Positions 24,471-33,374 of a stretch of 64,000 nucleotides of DNA are shown here, piece after piece. The notes under the pieces are model-generated. The model worked only from the letters and a program-made list of their open reading frames with translations. It did no database searches and was not told the origin of the DNA. The position numbers and the translations under genes are program-made. Within the stretch, counting starts at the first letter, position 1; every line of letters starts with the position of its first letter. The stretch covers positions 1-64,000 of the forward strand of contig JAGOZX010000005.1 in NCBI GenBank assembly GCA_018058425.1. The letters run 5' to 3'. Source of the stretch: Sebaldella sp. Lineage in GTDB: Bacteria > Fusobacteriota > Fusobacteriia > Fusobacteriales > Leptotrichiaceae.

Positions 24471-24846
24471 ATGTTTACTCCTTTTTCTTTTAGTATACTA
24501 GGAAAGTTATATATAGTTCAACCGAAAATTTAACAAGTATTTTTTATTATAAATTTTAAAATAAAAATACTGATTGGAATGAGTAAATATTTATTTACAC
24601 AGTATATGATATACAAGCATTAGAAAGAAAATAAAAGTTTAAAATAAATCTAAATTACAAAAAAAAGTCAAAATTTTAAAAAAAGTACTTTTCAAGATGG
24701 TATATATAGTGTAGAATATACTAAAAGAGATTTTTTATAAAGGGAAATATTTTAAAAGAAAGATTTACTAAATATTTAAAAAATACAAAAGGCTTAGGAA
24801 CTTATCCAAAAATAATTGGAACAGACAAAAACTAGGAGGTATGTAC
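24471..24846. other. intergenic region with a short dyad
   Basis: No gene is seen in this 376-base divergent gap between ada and the flavodoxin gene. It contains the dyad GTAAATA-TT-TATTTAC at 24583-24598, which could be an operator, and otherwise AT-rich sequence that must hold both promoters. Confidence 0.4.
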
Positions 24847-25332
24847 GTGAGAAATTTAGTGGTTTATTATTCTCTTGGAGGTAATTCTAAATTTATGGCA
24901 GAATTAATTAAGTCGTATACAAATGCTGACATTTTAGAATTAAAATTAAAAGAAGAAGTAAAATCTAAGGGGTTTTTGAAATATTTATGGGGAGGAAAAC
25001 AGGTTATTAGTAATGAAAAACCTGAATTACAATCTATTGATAAAAATTTAAATGATTATGATATGATATTTATAGGAACTCCTGTTTGGGCATGGAGTTT
25101 TTCACCAGCATTAAATACATTTTTTTCAAAATATAAGATTCTGGACAAGAAAATAGCTTTATTTTGTTCTAGTGGCGGCGGAAAAGGAAAAACTTTTGAA
25201 AAAATGAAAAATATGCTTTTAGGAAATGAAATTGTAGGAGAAATAGATTTTGTAGATCCTCTTAAAAATAAAAAGGAAGACTATGATAAAAAAATTCTGG
25301 ATTGGGTAGATGGAATCACAGAAATTATTTAA
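24847..25332 (+). CDS. flavodoxin-like protein
   Basis: A 161-residue flavodoxin-fold protein. The N-terminal VVYYSLGGNSKFMAELI is the phosphate-binding loop for FMN, and GTPVWAWSFSPALNTFF and FCSSGGGKGKTF form the flavin-contacting loops. It is close to the flavodoxin/NAD(P)H-reductase-like proteins of anaerobes and would act in low-potential electron transfer in the cytosol. The start is GTG at 24847: AGGAGGT ends directly before an in-frame ATG at 24841, leaving no spacer for that ATG, but 6-7 bases for the GTG. It seems monocistronic. Confidence 0.88.
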   Translation: MRNLVVYYSLGGNSKFMAELIKSYTNADILELKLKEEVKSKGFLKYLWGGKQVISNEKPELQSIDKNLNDYDMIFIGTPVWAWSFSPALNTFFSKYKILDKKIALFCSSGGGKGKTFEKMKNMLLGNEIVGEIDFVDPLKNKKEDYDKKILDWVDGITEII

Positions 25333-25347
25333 TTTATAAAAGTAGTG

Positions 25348-25376
25348 TTGAATTTTTAAGTGTTTTAGGATAAAAT
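25348..25376 (+). promoter_or_regulatory. sigma70-type promoter
   Basis: TTGAAT at 25348-25353 and TAAAAT at 25371-25376 with a 17-base spacer, 35 bases upstream of the following gene. Confidence 0.65.
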
Positions 25377-25411
25377 AGATAATAGAATTAAAAGAAATTT
25401 GGGAGGAAAGA

Positions 25412-26050
25412 ATGAAGAAGATTATATTATCTGTTTTATTATTAGTTTGCACAGTTTCATTTTCTAATATATCAGGAATAGACACTAAGAAAGTTTTGAG
25501 AAATCATTATGGAGAAAAAGATACTTATATGAAAAGTAATGATTACTATTTTAAAAAAGTCGGAAAAGATTTTAATTTTAGAGCTTTTGAGTGGAGTACA
25601 TCAAAAGATACAGCAATTAAAATTTATGGAAAAAAAGACTATGTTATTAAAGGTAATGAATTGATTTTTACTGATATAAATTTTGCTGGAATGGTTCTAT
25701 CTGAGCTGCATCTAACTTATGAAAATGATAGACTAGTGAGTTGGACAGGAATAGGAAGACCAACTTTTGAACTTACAGCTGCTTTAATAGATACTTATAA
25801 GAAAAAGTATAAAGATACTATAATAGAATCAGAAAGTGATTCTATTAAAATGCTTATAACAAAAGAAAGAACAAATAGTATGTTTATAATTTTAGATCCA
25901 GACATGATAACTTTTTATTATCAAAGTCCAGAACTTTATGATAGAGTAATTAAGGGTGAAACAGAAGAAAAAGAAATGGAAAGAATAAGATTAGAAAATG
26001 AAAAAAAAGAAAAAGTAAAAGTGAAACAAGACATGTTTAATGACTTATAA
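25412..26050 (+). CDS. secreted protein of unknown function
   Basis: A 212-residue protein with a signal peptide (MKKIILSVLLLVCTVSFS). The mature part has repeated short beta-like stretches (VIKGNELIFTDINFAGMVLSEL, FIILDPDMITFYY) and ends in a charged helical tail of about 35 residues (GETEEKEMERIRLENEKKEK). I recognise no family. GGGAGG precedes the ATG and a terminator follows at once, so it is monocistronic with its own promoter. A periplasmic location is inferred. Confidence 0.75.
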   Translation: MKKIILSVLLLVCTVSFSNISGIDTKKVLRNHYGEKDTYMKSNDYYFKKVGKDFNFRAFEWSTSKDTAIKIYGKKDYVIKGNELIFTDINFAGMVLSELHLTYENDRLVSWTGIGRPTFELTAALIDTYKKKYKDTIIESESDSIKMLITKERTNSMFIILDPDMITFYYQSPELYDRVIKGETEEKEMERIRLENEKKEKVKVKQDMFNDL

Positions 26051-26053
26051 AGT

Positions 26054-26092
26054 AAAAAAAACTGCTTAAATTTTTTTGAGCAGTTTTTATTT
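26054..26092 (+). terminator. intrinsic terminator
   Basis: AAAACTGCT / AGCAGTTTT stem with extra A/T pairs and a T-run. Confidence 0.85.
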
Positions 26093-26250
26093 TAGAAAAG
26101 TGTATATTGGTTAATTTTATTTAAGTAAGCTAATATCAAAGAGAAAAAGTAATATTTATTTTTTTATAAAGATAGAGAAATTGACATATAATGGGAAAAA
26201 TGATACATTAATAAGCAATAACTTACTTATAGGGGTAAAAAGGAGAGAGA

Positions 26251-26649
26251 ATGGATACAAAAATACTTTTAATATCACTAATGTTAATCATTGGAATATT
26301 AGAATTAGTAGTAGCAATAATATTTTACATCAGGGAGAAAAAGTTTAAAACACATGGAATAAAGACAGAAGCTAAGATTATTAAGTTAGAAAGAATAGGA
26401 AGAGCTTATAGACCTACTATAGAGTATCAAACTGTAGATGGGAAAATTGAAGTAAAGAAAATTATGTCATCAAGTAAGATTTTTTATCCTTTTAATGAAG
26501 GAGATCAAGTTAATATTTATTATGATAAAAATGATTTGAAAAGATACCGTTTTGAGAATAATAGGATTTGGAATTTTTTAATAATGATGTTATTTGCGTT
26601 TGGGATAGTTAGCTTTATCTGGACATTTATTATATTTTTAGTGTTATAA
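26251..26649 (+). CDS. DUF3592-like membrane protein
   Basis: A 132-residue protein with one membrane segment at each end (about 5-27 and 108-130) enclosing a small soluble beta domain. That domain has the DUF3592 pattern (T-A-I-----R-----P-IEYQ-DG, then GDQVNIYYD). Function is unknown; DUF3592 proteins often occur as small membrane proteins of unknown partnership. AAGGAGAG precedes the ATG. The next gene follows 71 bases downstream on the same strand and may form a unit with it. Confidence 0.75.
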   Translation: MDTKILLISLMLIIGILELVVAIIFYIREKKFKTHGIKTEAKIIKLERIGRAYRPTIEYQTVDGKIEVKKIMSSSKIFYPFNEGDQVNIYYDKNDLKRYRFENNRIWNFLIMMLFAFGIVSFIWTFIIFLVL

Positions 26650-26720
26650 AAGCTTATAAGTTAAATCCTAAATTTTATTTTGAGATTTAATACAAAGAAA
26701 ATAAAAAGGAGAGAAAAAGG

Positions 26721-27095
26721 ATGAGTAAAGGAAAAAGAACATGGCTGGGAGTTTTATCGTTCCTGCCGTTAATAACAACTACGATTTTTATGGTTTTCGT
26801 CTGCATATTTTATTTTAAAATGATTTTTGGAATGATAGATGGTTCATTAGCATATTCTAATGGGAGTGAATATATTTATTTTGTGATAATTATGATGGTT
26901 TTTGCACTTTTACTTAATGTTGTGATGTATACTGCATTAATAGTTTTTACAATATGTATAGTAAAAAATAAAAGAATAGGTGATACAGCAAAGATATTAT
27001 ATTTAATTGGTATGTTTTTCTTGTACACTATAACTCCAATAATATATTTCTTTATTGAAGTATTTGGGAAAAAGGATGAAATAGAGGAGAAATAA
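26721..27095 (+). CDS. small membrane protein of unknown function
   Basis: A 124-residue protein with three or four hydrophobic segments (about 10-35, 50-75, 90-112) and a charged acidic C-terminus (GKKDEIEEK). No family is recognised. AAGGAGAG precedes the ATG. It follows the DUF3592-like gene and is closed by a strong bidirectional terminator. Confidence 0.7.
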   Translation: MSKGKRTWLGVLSFLPLITTTIFMVFVCIFYFKMIFGMIDGSLAYSNGSEYIYFVIIMMVFALLLNVVMYTALIVFTICIVKNKRIGDTAKILYLIGMFFLYTITPIIYFFIEVFGKKDEIEEK

Positions 27096-27111
27096 ATAAG
27101 GAAATAAGTAC

Positions 27112-27148
27112 AAAAAGGCTGTCTTTGCATTTGAGACAGCCTTTTTTA
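27112..27148. terminator. strong bidirectional terminator
   Basis: AAAAAGGCTGTCT / GAGACAGCCTTTTT stem with a 7-8 base loop. Both flanks are A/T-runs, and it separates convergent genes. Confidence 0.9.
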
Positions 27149-27203
27149 TGATTTTTGGTTAAAGATGAAAACTTAGTTTAATAGTTCTCGGATTTTGGTA
27201 TCT

Positions 27204-27956
27204 TTATTTATTCATATATTCAAAAATTGGTTCGCTAAATTCAAATTCACCAGTTACTCTACTCACTAAACCAATTGAATACTCACTATCATATAATTTA
27301 AGTAAAAAATCAGCCATTTCTTTTGGTGTATGATATTTTATACCGCCTTCTTGGTAGTTATAGTCTTTTAATCCAGTAGCTGTCTTTCCAAATTGAGTTT
27401 CAGTTCTTCCAGGAGCCAAGATTTTCACTTTCATTTTGGAATTTTGTTGTTTCAGTTCATGAATTAATCCTTCTGTAAATGCGCTTACATAGAATTTTGT
27501 GGCACAATAAATGACTGCGTTTCCTACAATAATATATCCTGTATTTGATGATACGTTAATTAATTTTGTTCCTTCAATTTCAGAATAATCTTGTACAAAT
27601 AGAGCAGATAAAATGGTTACAGCTTTAATATTTAAATCAATCATATTTTCTATTTTACTTAAATTTTCTTTTGAAACTAAGCTGAAATCACCTAAACCTG
27701 CATTATTGACCCAAGTTTCGATTTCATACTTTTTTAAAGATTCATAAAATTCATAGATATCCAAACTATAACTTAAATCAACAACTTTCAATATAATATC
27801 TAAATCTGGATACTCCATTAAAAGCTTTCTTTTTAATTCCTCAAGTTCATTTTTTTGACGAGATGCTATTATTAAATTTTTATTTCGTTTTGCAAATGCC
27901 AATGAAGTCTGATATCCAATTCCTGAACTAGCTCCTGTAATTACAGTGTATTTCAT
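27204..27956 (-). CDS. short-chain dehydrogenase/reductase (SDR)
   Basis: A 250-residue classical SDR. TGASSGIG at residues 7-14 is the NAD(P) glycine motif, NNAG follows at about 88-91, the catalytic Ser lies in INVSSNTG, and the Tyr-x-x-x-Lys is YCATK (about 150). The arginines SRQK after the first strand suggest NADP(H) preference. Substrate is unknown. GGGAGG lies upstream of the ATG on the minus strand. It is a single gene flanked by a long non-coding region upstream and convergent with the membrane protein gene. Confidence 0.93.
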   Translation of the reverse strand: MKYTVITGASSGIGYQTSLAFAKRNKNLIIASRQKNELEELKRKLLMEYPDLDIILKVVDLSYSLDIYEFYESLKKYEIETWVNNAGLGDFSLVSKENLSKIENMIDLNIKAVTILSALFVQDYSEIEGTKLINVSSNTGYIIVGNAVIYCATKFYVSAFTEGLIHELKQQNSKMKVKILAPGRTETQFGKTATGLKDYNYQEGGIKYHTPKEMADFLLKLYDSEYSIGLVSRVTGEFEFSEPIFEYMNK

Positions 27957-28419
27957 ACTAAAAACCTCCCAATAGTTTTATATATATTTACTCATTAAAT
28001 AAATATCATGATATAAATTATGAAGAAGACATAATAACTACTTATCTATTATTTTATAGTATAAACAAATCAAAGTTTTTTGTATGAATTAACATTTATA
28101 ATGCTATTGTTAATGTGCTATTAGATGATCTAAGATAATTATGTTGGGATTTAATTTAGACTTTCATTGTTATGTGGATTTATTCTATATAAAGTATAAC
28201 ATACGATCATATAATTGTATACTTGTTTAATTGTTTTGTAAGATGTTAAAATGTATAAATTAATATATCTAATGACTGAAAGGATTCTAAAATTTATTGC
28301 TTTTTATCTTAAATAAAAGAGATCCTATAGTTCATCAAAAATCAAAAAATAAATTGTAATGCTGATAAAAATAAGTTATTATGTGATAAATCATAAAAAA
28401 TATTTATATTGGAGGAAAA
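27957..28419. other. 463-base intergenic region
   Basis: Divergent gap between the SDR and lipoprotein genes. I see no open reading frame with a ribosome binding site, no recognisable RNA gene and no strong hairpin; it is uniformly AT-rich with scattered -10-like sequences. Both flanking promoters must lie in it. Confidence 0.5.
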
Positions 28420-29004
28420 ATGCTAAAAAATTTTTTGATTATGGTACTGGGTACGTTTATGCTTATGAGTTGTCAACAAAATAATTCAAGTACTTCAAAA
28501 GAAGAAAAGAAAGTAAATAAAAAAGTAGCTAAAAAAAATGTAGAAGTTAAGTTTTCTTTTGAGGATTTTACGAATACAATACCTGAAAGTCAGGAAATAA
28601 GTACTGGACGTGGAATGAAAATAACTTTTAAAAATTCAAGTGAAAGTGTACAAGAAATAATGGTAAGTAATATTGGAATAAATCGAGTTTACTCAACGTT
28701 TTACGCTTCTGTACTTGGAAATGATAAACTGGATCAATCTTATAATGTAGGAAGTTTAATAGTGATGGGGTATGATTCAACTGAGACTTTATGGCTAAAA
28801 ACGTATAAGACAAATGTGCAGACTGGTATATCATTAGACACAGATATAAAGTTTCCAGCGATAATAACAATACCAATTAAGGATCTGAATTCTGGAGAAA
28901 CTTCTAATTTAGAAATAGTAATTGATAAAGATGGAAAAGTTCTATACGAAAAAGTTGATCTGACTCCTTATATAAATATTTCGGAAAGAAATATGGCAGA
29001 TTAA
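28420..29004 (+). CDS. lipoprotein of unknown function
   Basis: A 194-residue protein with a lipoprotein signal (lipobox LMSC, Cys18), then a low-complexity Lys/Ser/Asn linker (about 19-45), then a globular domain rich in beta-type sequence (FKNSSESVQEIMVSNIGI, AIITIPIKDLNSGETSNLEIVIDKDG). The LNSGETSNLEI stretch resembles immunoglobulin-like or DUF4352-type folds, but I cannot assign a family. GGAGG precedes the ATG. It stands alone. Attachment to the inner or outer membrane is inferred from the lipobox. Confidence 0.75.
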   Translation: MLKNFLIMVLGTFMLMSCQQNNSSTSKEEKKVNKKVAKKNVEVKFSFEDFTNTIPESQEISTGRGMKITFKNSSESVQEIMVSNIGINRVYSTFYASVLGNDKLDQSYNVGSLIVMGYDSTETLWLKTYKTNVQTGISLDTDIKFPAIITIPIKDLNSGETSNLEIVIDKDGKVLYEKVDLTPYINISERNMAD

Positions 29005-29022
29005 AATCAATGTTGAATTTCT

Positions 29023-29078
29023 AGAAAAAATAAACAGTGTATTTCTTATTAGCTTAGAAGAGATAGCTGTTTTTATTT
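29023..29078 (+). terminator. probable terminator of the lipoprotein gene
   Basis: AAACAG / CTGTTT outer stem with an imperfect inner stem (TTCT / AGAA) and a T-run. It is weaker than the others in the window. Confidence 0.5.
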
Positions 29079-29144
29079 TGCTTTATTGTTATCAATGTAT
29101 AAGTTTACACAAGTTGGATAAGTTTAAGTATATTCTAAAAATCA

Positions 29145-29175
29145 AAATAAAAAACTGGCATAAATTAAGCCAGTC
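29145..29175 (-). terminator. intrinsic terminator of the GH4 gene
   Basis: ACTGGC / GCCAGT stem with a 9-base loop. On the minus strand it is followed by a six-base T-run, 29 bases past the GH4 stop codon. Confidence 0.85.
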
Positions 29176-29203
29176 TTCTGATATTATAAATAAGGTTTTA
29201 CTT

Positions 29204-30520
29204 CTATTTATTTTTGAAAAATTGTGGTAAATATTTTTTATGTGCTTCTAGTAACTCATCTAATACGAGTTTAGCAACTTTTCCACTTGGAACTAATGGA
29301 TTTAAAGTTAGTGCTTGTAAAGCAGCGCCATAGTCTCCAGTTACAGCAGCATCTACAGTCATTTCTTCAAAAGACTTCATAAGTGATAAAAGTCCACTAA
29401 CAGTTTTTGGTAATGGTTCTGAGTTTAATGGAAGAGCTCCGTGTCTTCCTATTAAACAATTAGTTTCAATTGCAACATTATCAGGAAGTGACGGTATTGT
29501 TCCATTGTTTTTTATATCTACAGTCATTATAATTTGTTTGTCATTATAAATTGCATTTATTAATTCACATGCTGCTTCTGAATAGTAAGCTCCACCTCTT
29601 TGCTCGAGCTGTTTAGGCTTATCCTTCAGATCAGGATCTTTATATAATTCAAATAATTCATTTTCTACTCTTTTTACGACTTCTCCTCTAGTTCCCACAG
29701 TTTTCAAATCTTCTAGCTGTTTTTCTAGAACATCACTTGTGACATAATAGTATTGATGATATGGACATGGGATAACTCCTAAGTTTTCTACTTGTTCTTG
29801 CAACCATGGTATATCAGGAATATTTTTAGGTTTATGTTCACTTGTAGGTTTTAGATTTTCAATTACTTTTTTTACTACATCTTTACCATTTAAGTATACA
29901 TGAGTTCCATAAATAAAGTGGTTTAATCCAACTAGATGAAGAAAAAAGTCATCTTTTTCAACATTTAAAATTTCAGCAACCATTCTTTGCATTGATAAAG
30001 ATAGGTTACATAGACCAATAACTTTTATTTTAGAATGTTTTAGTACTGCTTCTGTGACGATTCCACTTGGATTTGTGAAATTAATAAGCCATGCATCAGG
30101 ACAAAGTTCTTCCATATCACGACAAATGTCTAAGATGACAGGAATAGTTCTTAATGCTTTTGCAAAACCACCTGCACCATTAGTTTCTTGCCCAATAAGG
30201 CCATGACTAAGAGGTATTCTCTCGTCCTTTATTCTTGCTTCTAATTGACCAACTCTAAATTGTGTAGTAACAAAGTCAGCATCTTTTAGAGCTTCTCTTC
30301 TATCTAGCGTAAGAAAAATTTTACAATCTACACCAGCTTTCTCAACCATTCTTTTAGCTAAATTTCCAACTATTTCTAATTTTTCTTTTCCATCTTCTAT
30401 ATCAACTAACCAAATCTCTTTTATTGGTAATTCATGATATCTATTGATAAAACCTTCAATTATTTCAGGAGTGTATGAACTTCCTCCGCCTATAGTTACT
30501 ATTTTTAAATCTTTTTTCAC
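29204..30520 (-). CDS. licH: GH4 family 6-phospho-beta-glucosidase
   Basis: A 438-residue NAD- and metal-dependent glycosidase of family GH4 (LicH/CelF/BglT group). The N-terminal nucleotide-binding fold starts with VTIGGGSSYTPEI (8-20). Substrate and metal residues are in INFTNPSG, GLCNLSLS (metal-ligand Cys) and VGLNHF (metal-ligand His). GH4 enzymes use a redox-elimination mechanism to split phosphorylated disaccharides delivered by a PTS. It stands alone here, and no PTS gene is adjacent. Together with the GH1 enzyme at 12396-13805 the cell has two unrelated enzymes for phosphorylated beta-glucosides. GGAGG precedes the start at 30520, which I read as GTG. Confidence 0.92.
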   Translation of the reverse strand: MKKDLKIVTIGGGSSYTPEIIEGFINRYHELPIKEIWLVDIEDGKEKLEIVGNLAKRMVEKAGVDCKIFLTLDRREALKDADFVTTQFRVGQLEARIKDERIPLSHGLIGQETNGAGGFAKALRTIPVILDICRDMEELCPDAWLINFTNPSGIVTEAVLKHSKIKVIGLCNLSLSMQRMVAEILNVEKDDFFLHLVGLNHFIYGTHVYLNGKDVVKKVIENLKPTSEHKPKNIPDIPWLQEQVENLGVIPCPYHQYYYVTSDVLEKQLEDLKTVGTRGEVVKRVENELFELYKDPDLKDKPKQLEQRGGAYYSEAACELINAIYNDKQIIMTVDIKNNGTIPSLPDNVAIETNCLIGRHGALPLNSEPLPKTVSGLLSLMKSFEEMTVDAAVTGDYGAALQALTLNPLVPSGKVAKLVLDELLEAHKKYLPQFFKNK

Positions 30521-30623
30521 GTTATTACCTCCATCATTTTGTATATTGGAACATTTTTTTATTTCATGTATAAGAAGACATTCAGGATTTGGGTTATCAT
30601 GAGTATGACTTATACTATTTTAA

Positions 30624-30645
30624 ACCAGTTAACTGGTATATACCA
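30624..30645. promoter_or_regulatory. composite palindromic operator upstream of GH4
   Basis: Two perfect palindromes overlap: ACCAGTTAACTGGT (30624-30637) and TGGTATATACCA (30634-30645). GGT/ACC half-sites at this spacing are typical of GntR/HutC-type repressors of sugar genes. The site lies about 105 bases upstream of the GH4 start and 140 bases upstream of the deoxynucleoside kinase promoter. No GntR gene is in the window. Confidence 0.5.
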
Positions 30646-30786
30646 TCTATAATTAGTATACTATATTTTGAAAAAAAGTCAATATCAAAATCTAATTTAT
30701 GTAAAGAATTATGGAAATTACTAGAAATAAAAAATAAAAAAGTATTTAGAGCCTTTATTTACAACATCATAAAAAAGATATATTTT

Positions 30787-30815
30787 TTGAATTGTAAAAC
30801 ATGTGATATTATAAG
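30787..30815 (+). promoter_or_regulatory. promoter of the deoxynucleoside kinase gene
   Basis: TTGAAT at 30787-30792 and TATAAG at 30810-30815 with a 17-base spacer. The predicted start of transcription is near 30822. Confidence 0.55.
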
Positions 30816-30899
30816 AAAAAAGAAATTTACTTAAAAGGAGTATTAATGGATAATTATTACAAATCATACTTCAAAAATATTAAAATTAAGGAGAAGATA

Positions 30900-31511
30900 A
30901 TGGATGGTATAATATGTGTGGATGGCGTAGTAGGTGTTGGAAAAAGCACATTAGGAGAACTCATTGCAAAAAAGTATAATATGATGTTTTTCGAAGAACC
31001 AGTGGTTGATAACCCTATTTTAGATAAGTTTTACTACAATAAAAAGAGATATAGTTTTCCATTACAGGTATTCTTTTTAAATAAGAGATTTAAAGTAATG
31101 AAGGAAGCTGCTAAAATTAATAAATGTGTTATGGACAGGTCAATATATGGAGATGTTATATTTTCAAAAATGCTTATGGAAGATGGAGATATGACAAAAG
31201 AAGAGTTTGAACTTTATGAAGAACTCCTGTATAACATGCTTGAACATATAGCAAAACCTAAACTAATGATCTACTTGGAAACAGGTGTAGATTCAGCAAT
31301 AGAAAAGATAAAAAAAAGAGGAAGAGACTATGAACTTATAGTTCCAAGACAGTATTGGGAAAGTCTGAATCATAACTATAGAGAGTACTTTGAAAGTTAT
31401 GATATTTCTGAGATTTTAAAAATTAATGTGGATAATTTAGATTTTGTTGAGAATAAACATGATGAAGAGTATATTTTAAAGCTAATAGATGATAAGTTAA
31501 AACAAATGTAG
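30900..31511 (+). CDS. deoxynucleoside kinase
   Basis: A 203-residue kinase of the dNK/deoxyguanosine-deoxyadenosine kinase family, which phosphorylates salvaged deoxynucleosides in the cytosol. The P-loop is GVVGVGKST (residues 9-17), then FFEEPV (substrate Glu), MDRSIYGD (the ERS/DRS motif) and a lid with KKRGRDYE. Two in-frame starts have good sites: ATG 30846 (AAGGAG at 30835) and ATG 30900 (AAGGAG at 30888). I prefer 30900 because it places the P-loop at the usual distance from the N-terminus; the longer form would add 18 residues. Not obviously in an operon; pncB follows after a probable terminator. Confidence 0.88.
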   Translation: MDGIICVDGVVGVGKSTLGELIAKKYNMMFFEEPVVDNPILDKFYYNKKRYSFPLQVFFLNKRFKVMKEAAKINKCVMDRSIYGDVIFSKMLMEDGDMTKEEFELYEELLYNMLEHIAKPKLMIYLETGVDSAIEKIKKRGRDYELIVPRQYWESLNHNYREYFESYDISEILKINVDNLDFVENKHDEEYILKLIDDKLKQM

Positions 31512-31521
31512 GTATAAAAAA

Positions 31522-31567
31522 TAAAAAGGAATTGCAGTAAAATTATTTTATATGTAGTTCTTTTTTA
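31522..31567 (+). terminator. probable intrinsic terminator
   Basis: A stem pairing AAAAGGAATTGCA with TGTAGTTCTTTTT (several G-U pairs), with an inner TAAAAT / TTTTA extension and a T-run. Confidence 0.6.
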
Positions 31568-31717
31568 TTTATATATAATATTACATGCTATAACTTTAAA
31601 AGCTAATTGTCAATACAAAATACAAAGATAATAGAAGTAAGAAAATTAAATTATACTGGATTATTACTATCAAAATATAGTATAATTAGTTTAATAATTT
31701 TTCGAGGTGAAGTACTT

Positions 31718-33214
31718 ATGGATGATTTTTTAAGAGTTATGAATTCTGATAGATATCAGTATACAGAGAGTAATGTTTTTTTAAAAGAAAAAATGGAAAA
31801 TAAGATAGCTACTTTTGATATGTTTTTTAGAAAAGTGGAAGGGAACGCTTTTGCTGTAGTTTCAGGGGTATCAGATGTTTTAGAACTGATAGATATCATG
31901 AACAGCACTGATAAAGATAAAAAAAGAAAGTATTTAAGTAAAGTAATTCATGAGGAAGACCTAGTGGATTATTTAGTAGACATGAAGTTTACCGGTTCAA
32001 TAAAAGGTCTTCGAGATGGAGAAATTGCTTATCCAAATGAACCTGTTCTTACTGTAACAGCACCATTAATACAGGCGAAAATATTAGAGACACCTATATT
32101 AAATATATTAAACCATCAAATGGCAGTAGCAACAAAAACTTCTCGTGTTACTAGAGCAGCAAAAGGAATACCAGTTTCTGCATTTGGAAGCAGAAGGGCA
32201 CATGGTTTCGATAGTGCTGTAAAAGGTGCTAAAGCAGCATACATAGCAGGATGTGACTCACATTCAAATCTTGTCACTGAATACCTATATGGAATAAAAA
32301 GTATAGGAACTATGGCTCATTCATATATCCAAAGTTTTGGTGTAGGAGAAGCAGCAGAATATGAAGCATTTGACTTATTTATAAAATATAATAGAGTTGA
32401 AAATCATTCGTTATTATTGCTTATAGATACTTATAATACATTAGAAATGGGGCTTAAAAATGCTATAAAAGCATTTAAAGCAAATGGAATTGATGATAAT
32501 TATAATGGAAAGTATGGGATTAGATTGGATTCTGGAGATTTAGCATATTTATCTAGAAAATGTCGTGAGGAATTAAATAAAGCTGGATTTGAGAAAGCTG
32601 AAATAGCCCTTACAAATAGTTTGGATGAGTATTTAATAAGATCTCTTTTAGACCAAGGTGCAGAAGTGAACTTATTTGGAGTGGGAGATTCTATAGCAGT
32701 ATCTAAGGATAATCCATGTTTTGGAGGAGTTTATAAGATTGTGGAAATAGATGGAGAAAGATTAATAAAGCTGTCTAATGACATAATAAAAATATCTAAT
32801 CCTGGAAATAAAGATGTATATAGACTCTTTGAAGATGGCTTTGCTACAGCGGACCTTGTAGTTCTTAATAATGATGATTCAGATACTAAAAAAATTCTTG
32901 ATGGTAGTGAACTTGTAATAGTGGATGAAAATAATAGATTTAATTCATATAAATTTAAAAAAGGAAACTATACATATGAAAAAATAACTTTAGATTTCAT
33001 AGTAAATGGAGAGAAAACTGCTGATTTTTATGACTTAGTAAATGTAGAAAATGCAAGAAAACACTATGAAAAAAGACTGGAACATTTATTGAAAGGACAT
33101 AAAAGACTAGAAAATCCTCATAACTATATGGTGGATTTATCAATGGATTTATATAATTTAAAATCATCATTAATAAAAAAAATAAAAAATCAGATGGAAA
33201 ATTTAGAATACTAA
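31718..33214 (+). CDS. pncB: nicotinate phosphoribosyltransferase
   Basis: A 498-residue NAPRTase of the long bacterial class, making nicotinate mononucleotide from nicotinate and PRPP (with ATP) in NAD salvage. Family signatures are MNSDRYQYTE at the N-terminus (10-19), SAFGSRRAHG (PRPP/substrate arginines), IGTMAHSYIQSF (with the phospho-acceptor-type His) and RLDSGDLAYLS. I start at ATG 31718 because GAGGTGA lies 7 bases upstream and the N-terminus then matches the family; an in-frame extension to 31607 lacks a site. It stands alone between terminators. Confidence 0.95.
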   Translation: MDDFLRVMNSDRYQYTESNVFLKEKMENKIATFDMFFRKVEGNAFAVVSGVSDVLELIDIMNSTDKDKKRKYLSKVIHEEDLVDYLVDMKFTGSIKGLRDGEIAYPNEPVLTVTAPLIQAKILETPILNILNHQMAVATKTSRVTRAAKGIPVSAFGSRRAHGFDSAVKGAKAAYIAGCDSHSNLVTEYLYGIKSIGTMAHSYIQSFGVGEAAEYEAFDLFIKYNRVENHSLLLLIDTYNTLEMGLKNAIKAFKANGIDDNYNGKYGIRLDSGDLAYLSRKCREELNKAGFEKAEIALTNSLDEYLIRSLLDQGAEVNLFGVGDSIAVSKDNPCFGGVYKIVEIDGERLIKLSNDIIKISNPGNKDVYRLFEDGFATADLVVLNNDDSDTKKILDGSELVIVDENNRFNSYKFKKGNYTYEKITLDFIVNGEKTADFYDLVNVENARKHYEKRLEHLLKGHKRLENPHNYMVDLSMDLYNLKSSLIKKIKNQMENLEY

Positions 33215-33326
33215 AAAGTGAAAAAATATATTTAAGAAACAATGTAAAAAAATCAAATGCAACAGTATGGAACTAATAAAAGATTTTTTTATTTATAAAA
33301 ATTCTATGTATATTTCATTTGAGATA

Positions 33327-33335
33327 TGCTATAAT
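33327..33335 (+). promoter_or_regulatory. extended -10 promoter of potABC
   Basis: TG-C-TATAAT at 33327-33335, 40 bases upstream of potA. The -35 region is poor, as expected for an extended -10 promoter. Confidence 0.6.
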
Positions 33336-33374
33336 ATAGCTTGTGACTTATAAGTAATCTAGGAGGAGTGATAA

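Noticed and set aside
28000-28400. Small RNA in the long gap upstream of the lipoprotein gene
   Set aside because: The region has no stable stem followed by a T-run and no GC-rich island, so nothing beyond promoters can be supported.
30589-30834. Open frame of 81 codons with TTG start between GH4 and the deoxynucleoside kinase gene
   Set aside because: No ribosome binding site, a lysine/isoleucine composition expected from AT-rich non-coding DNA, and it covers the operator and promoter sequences.
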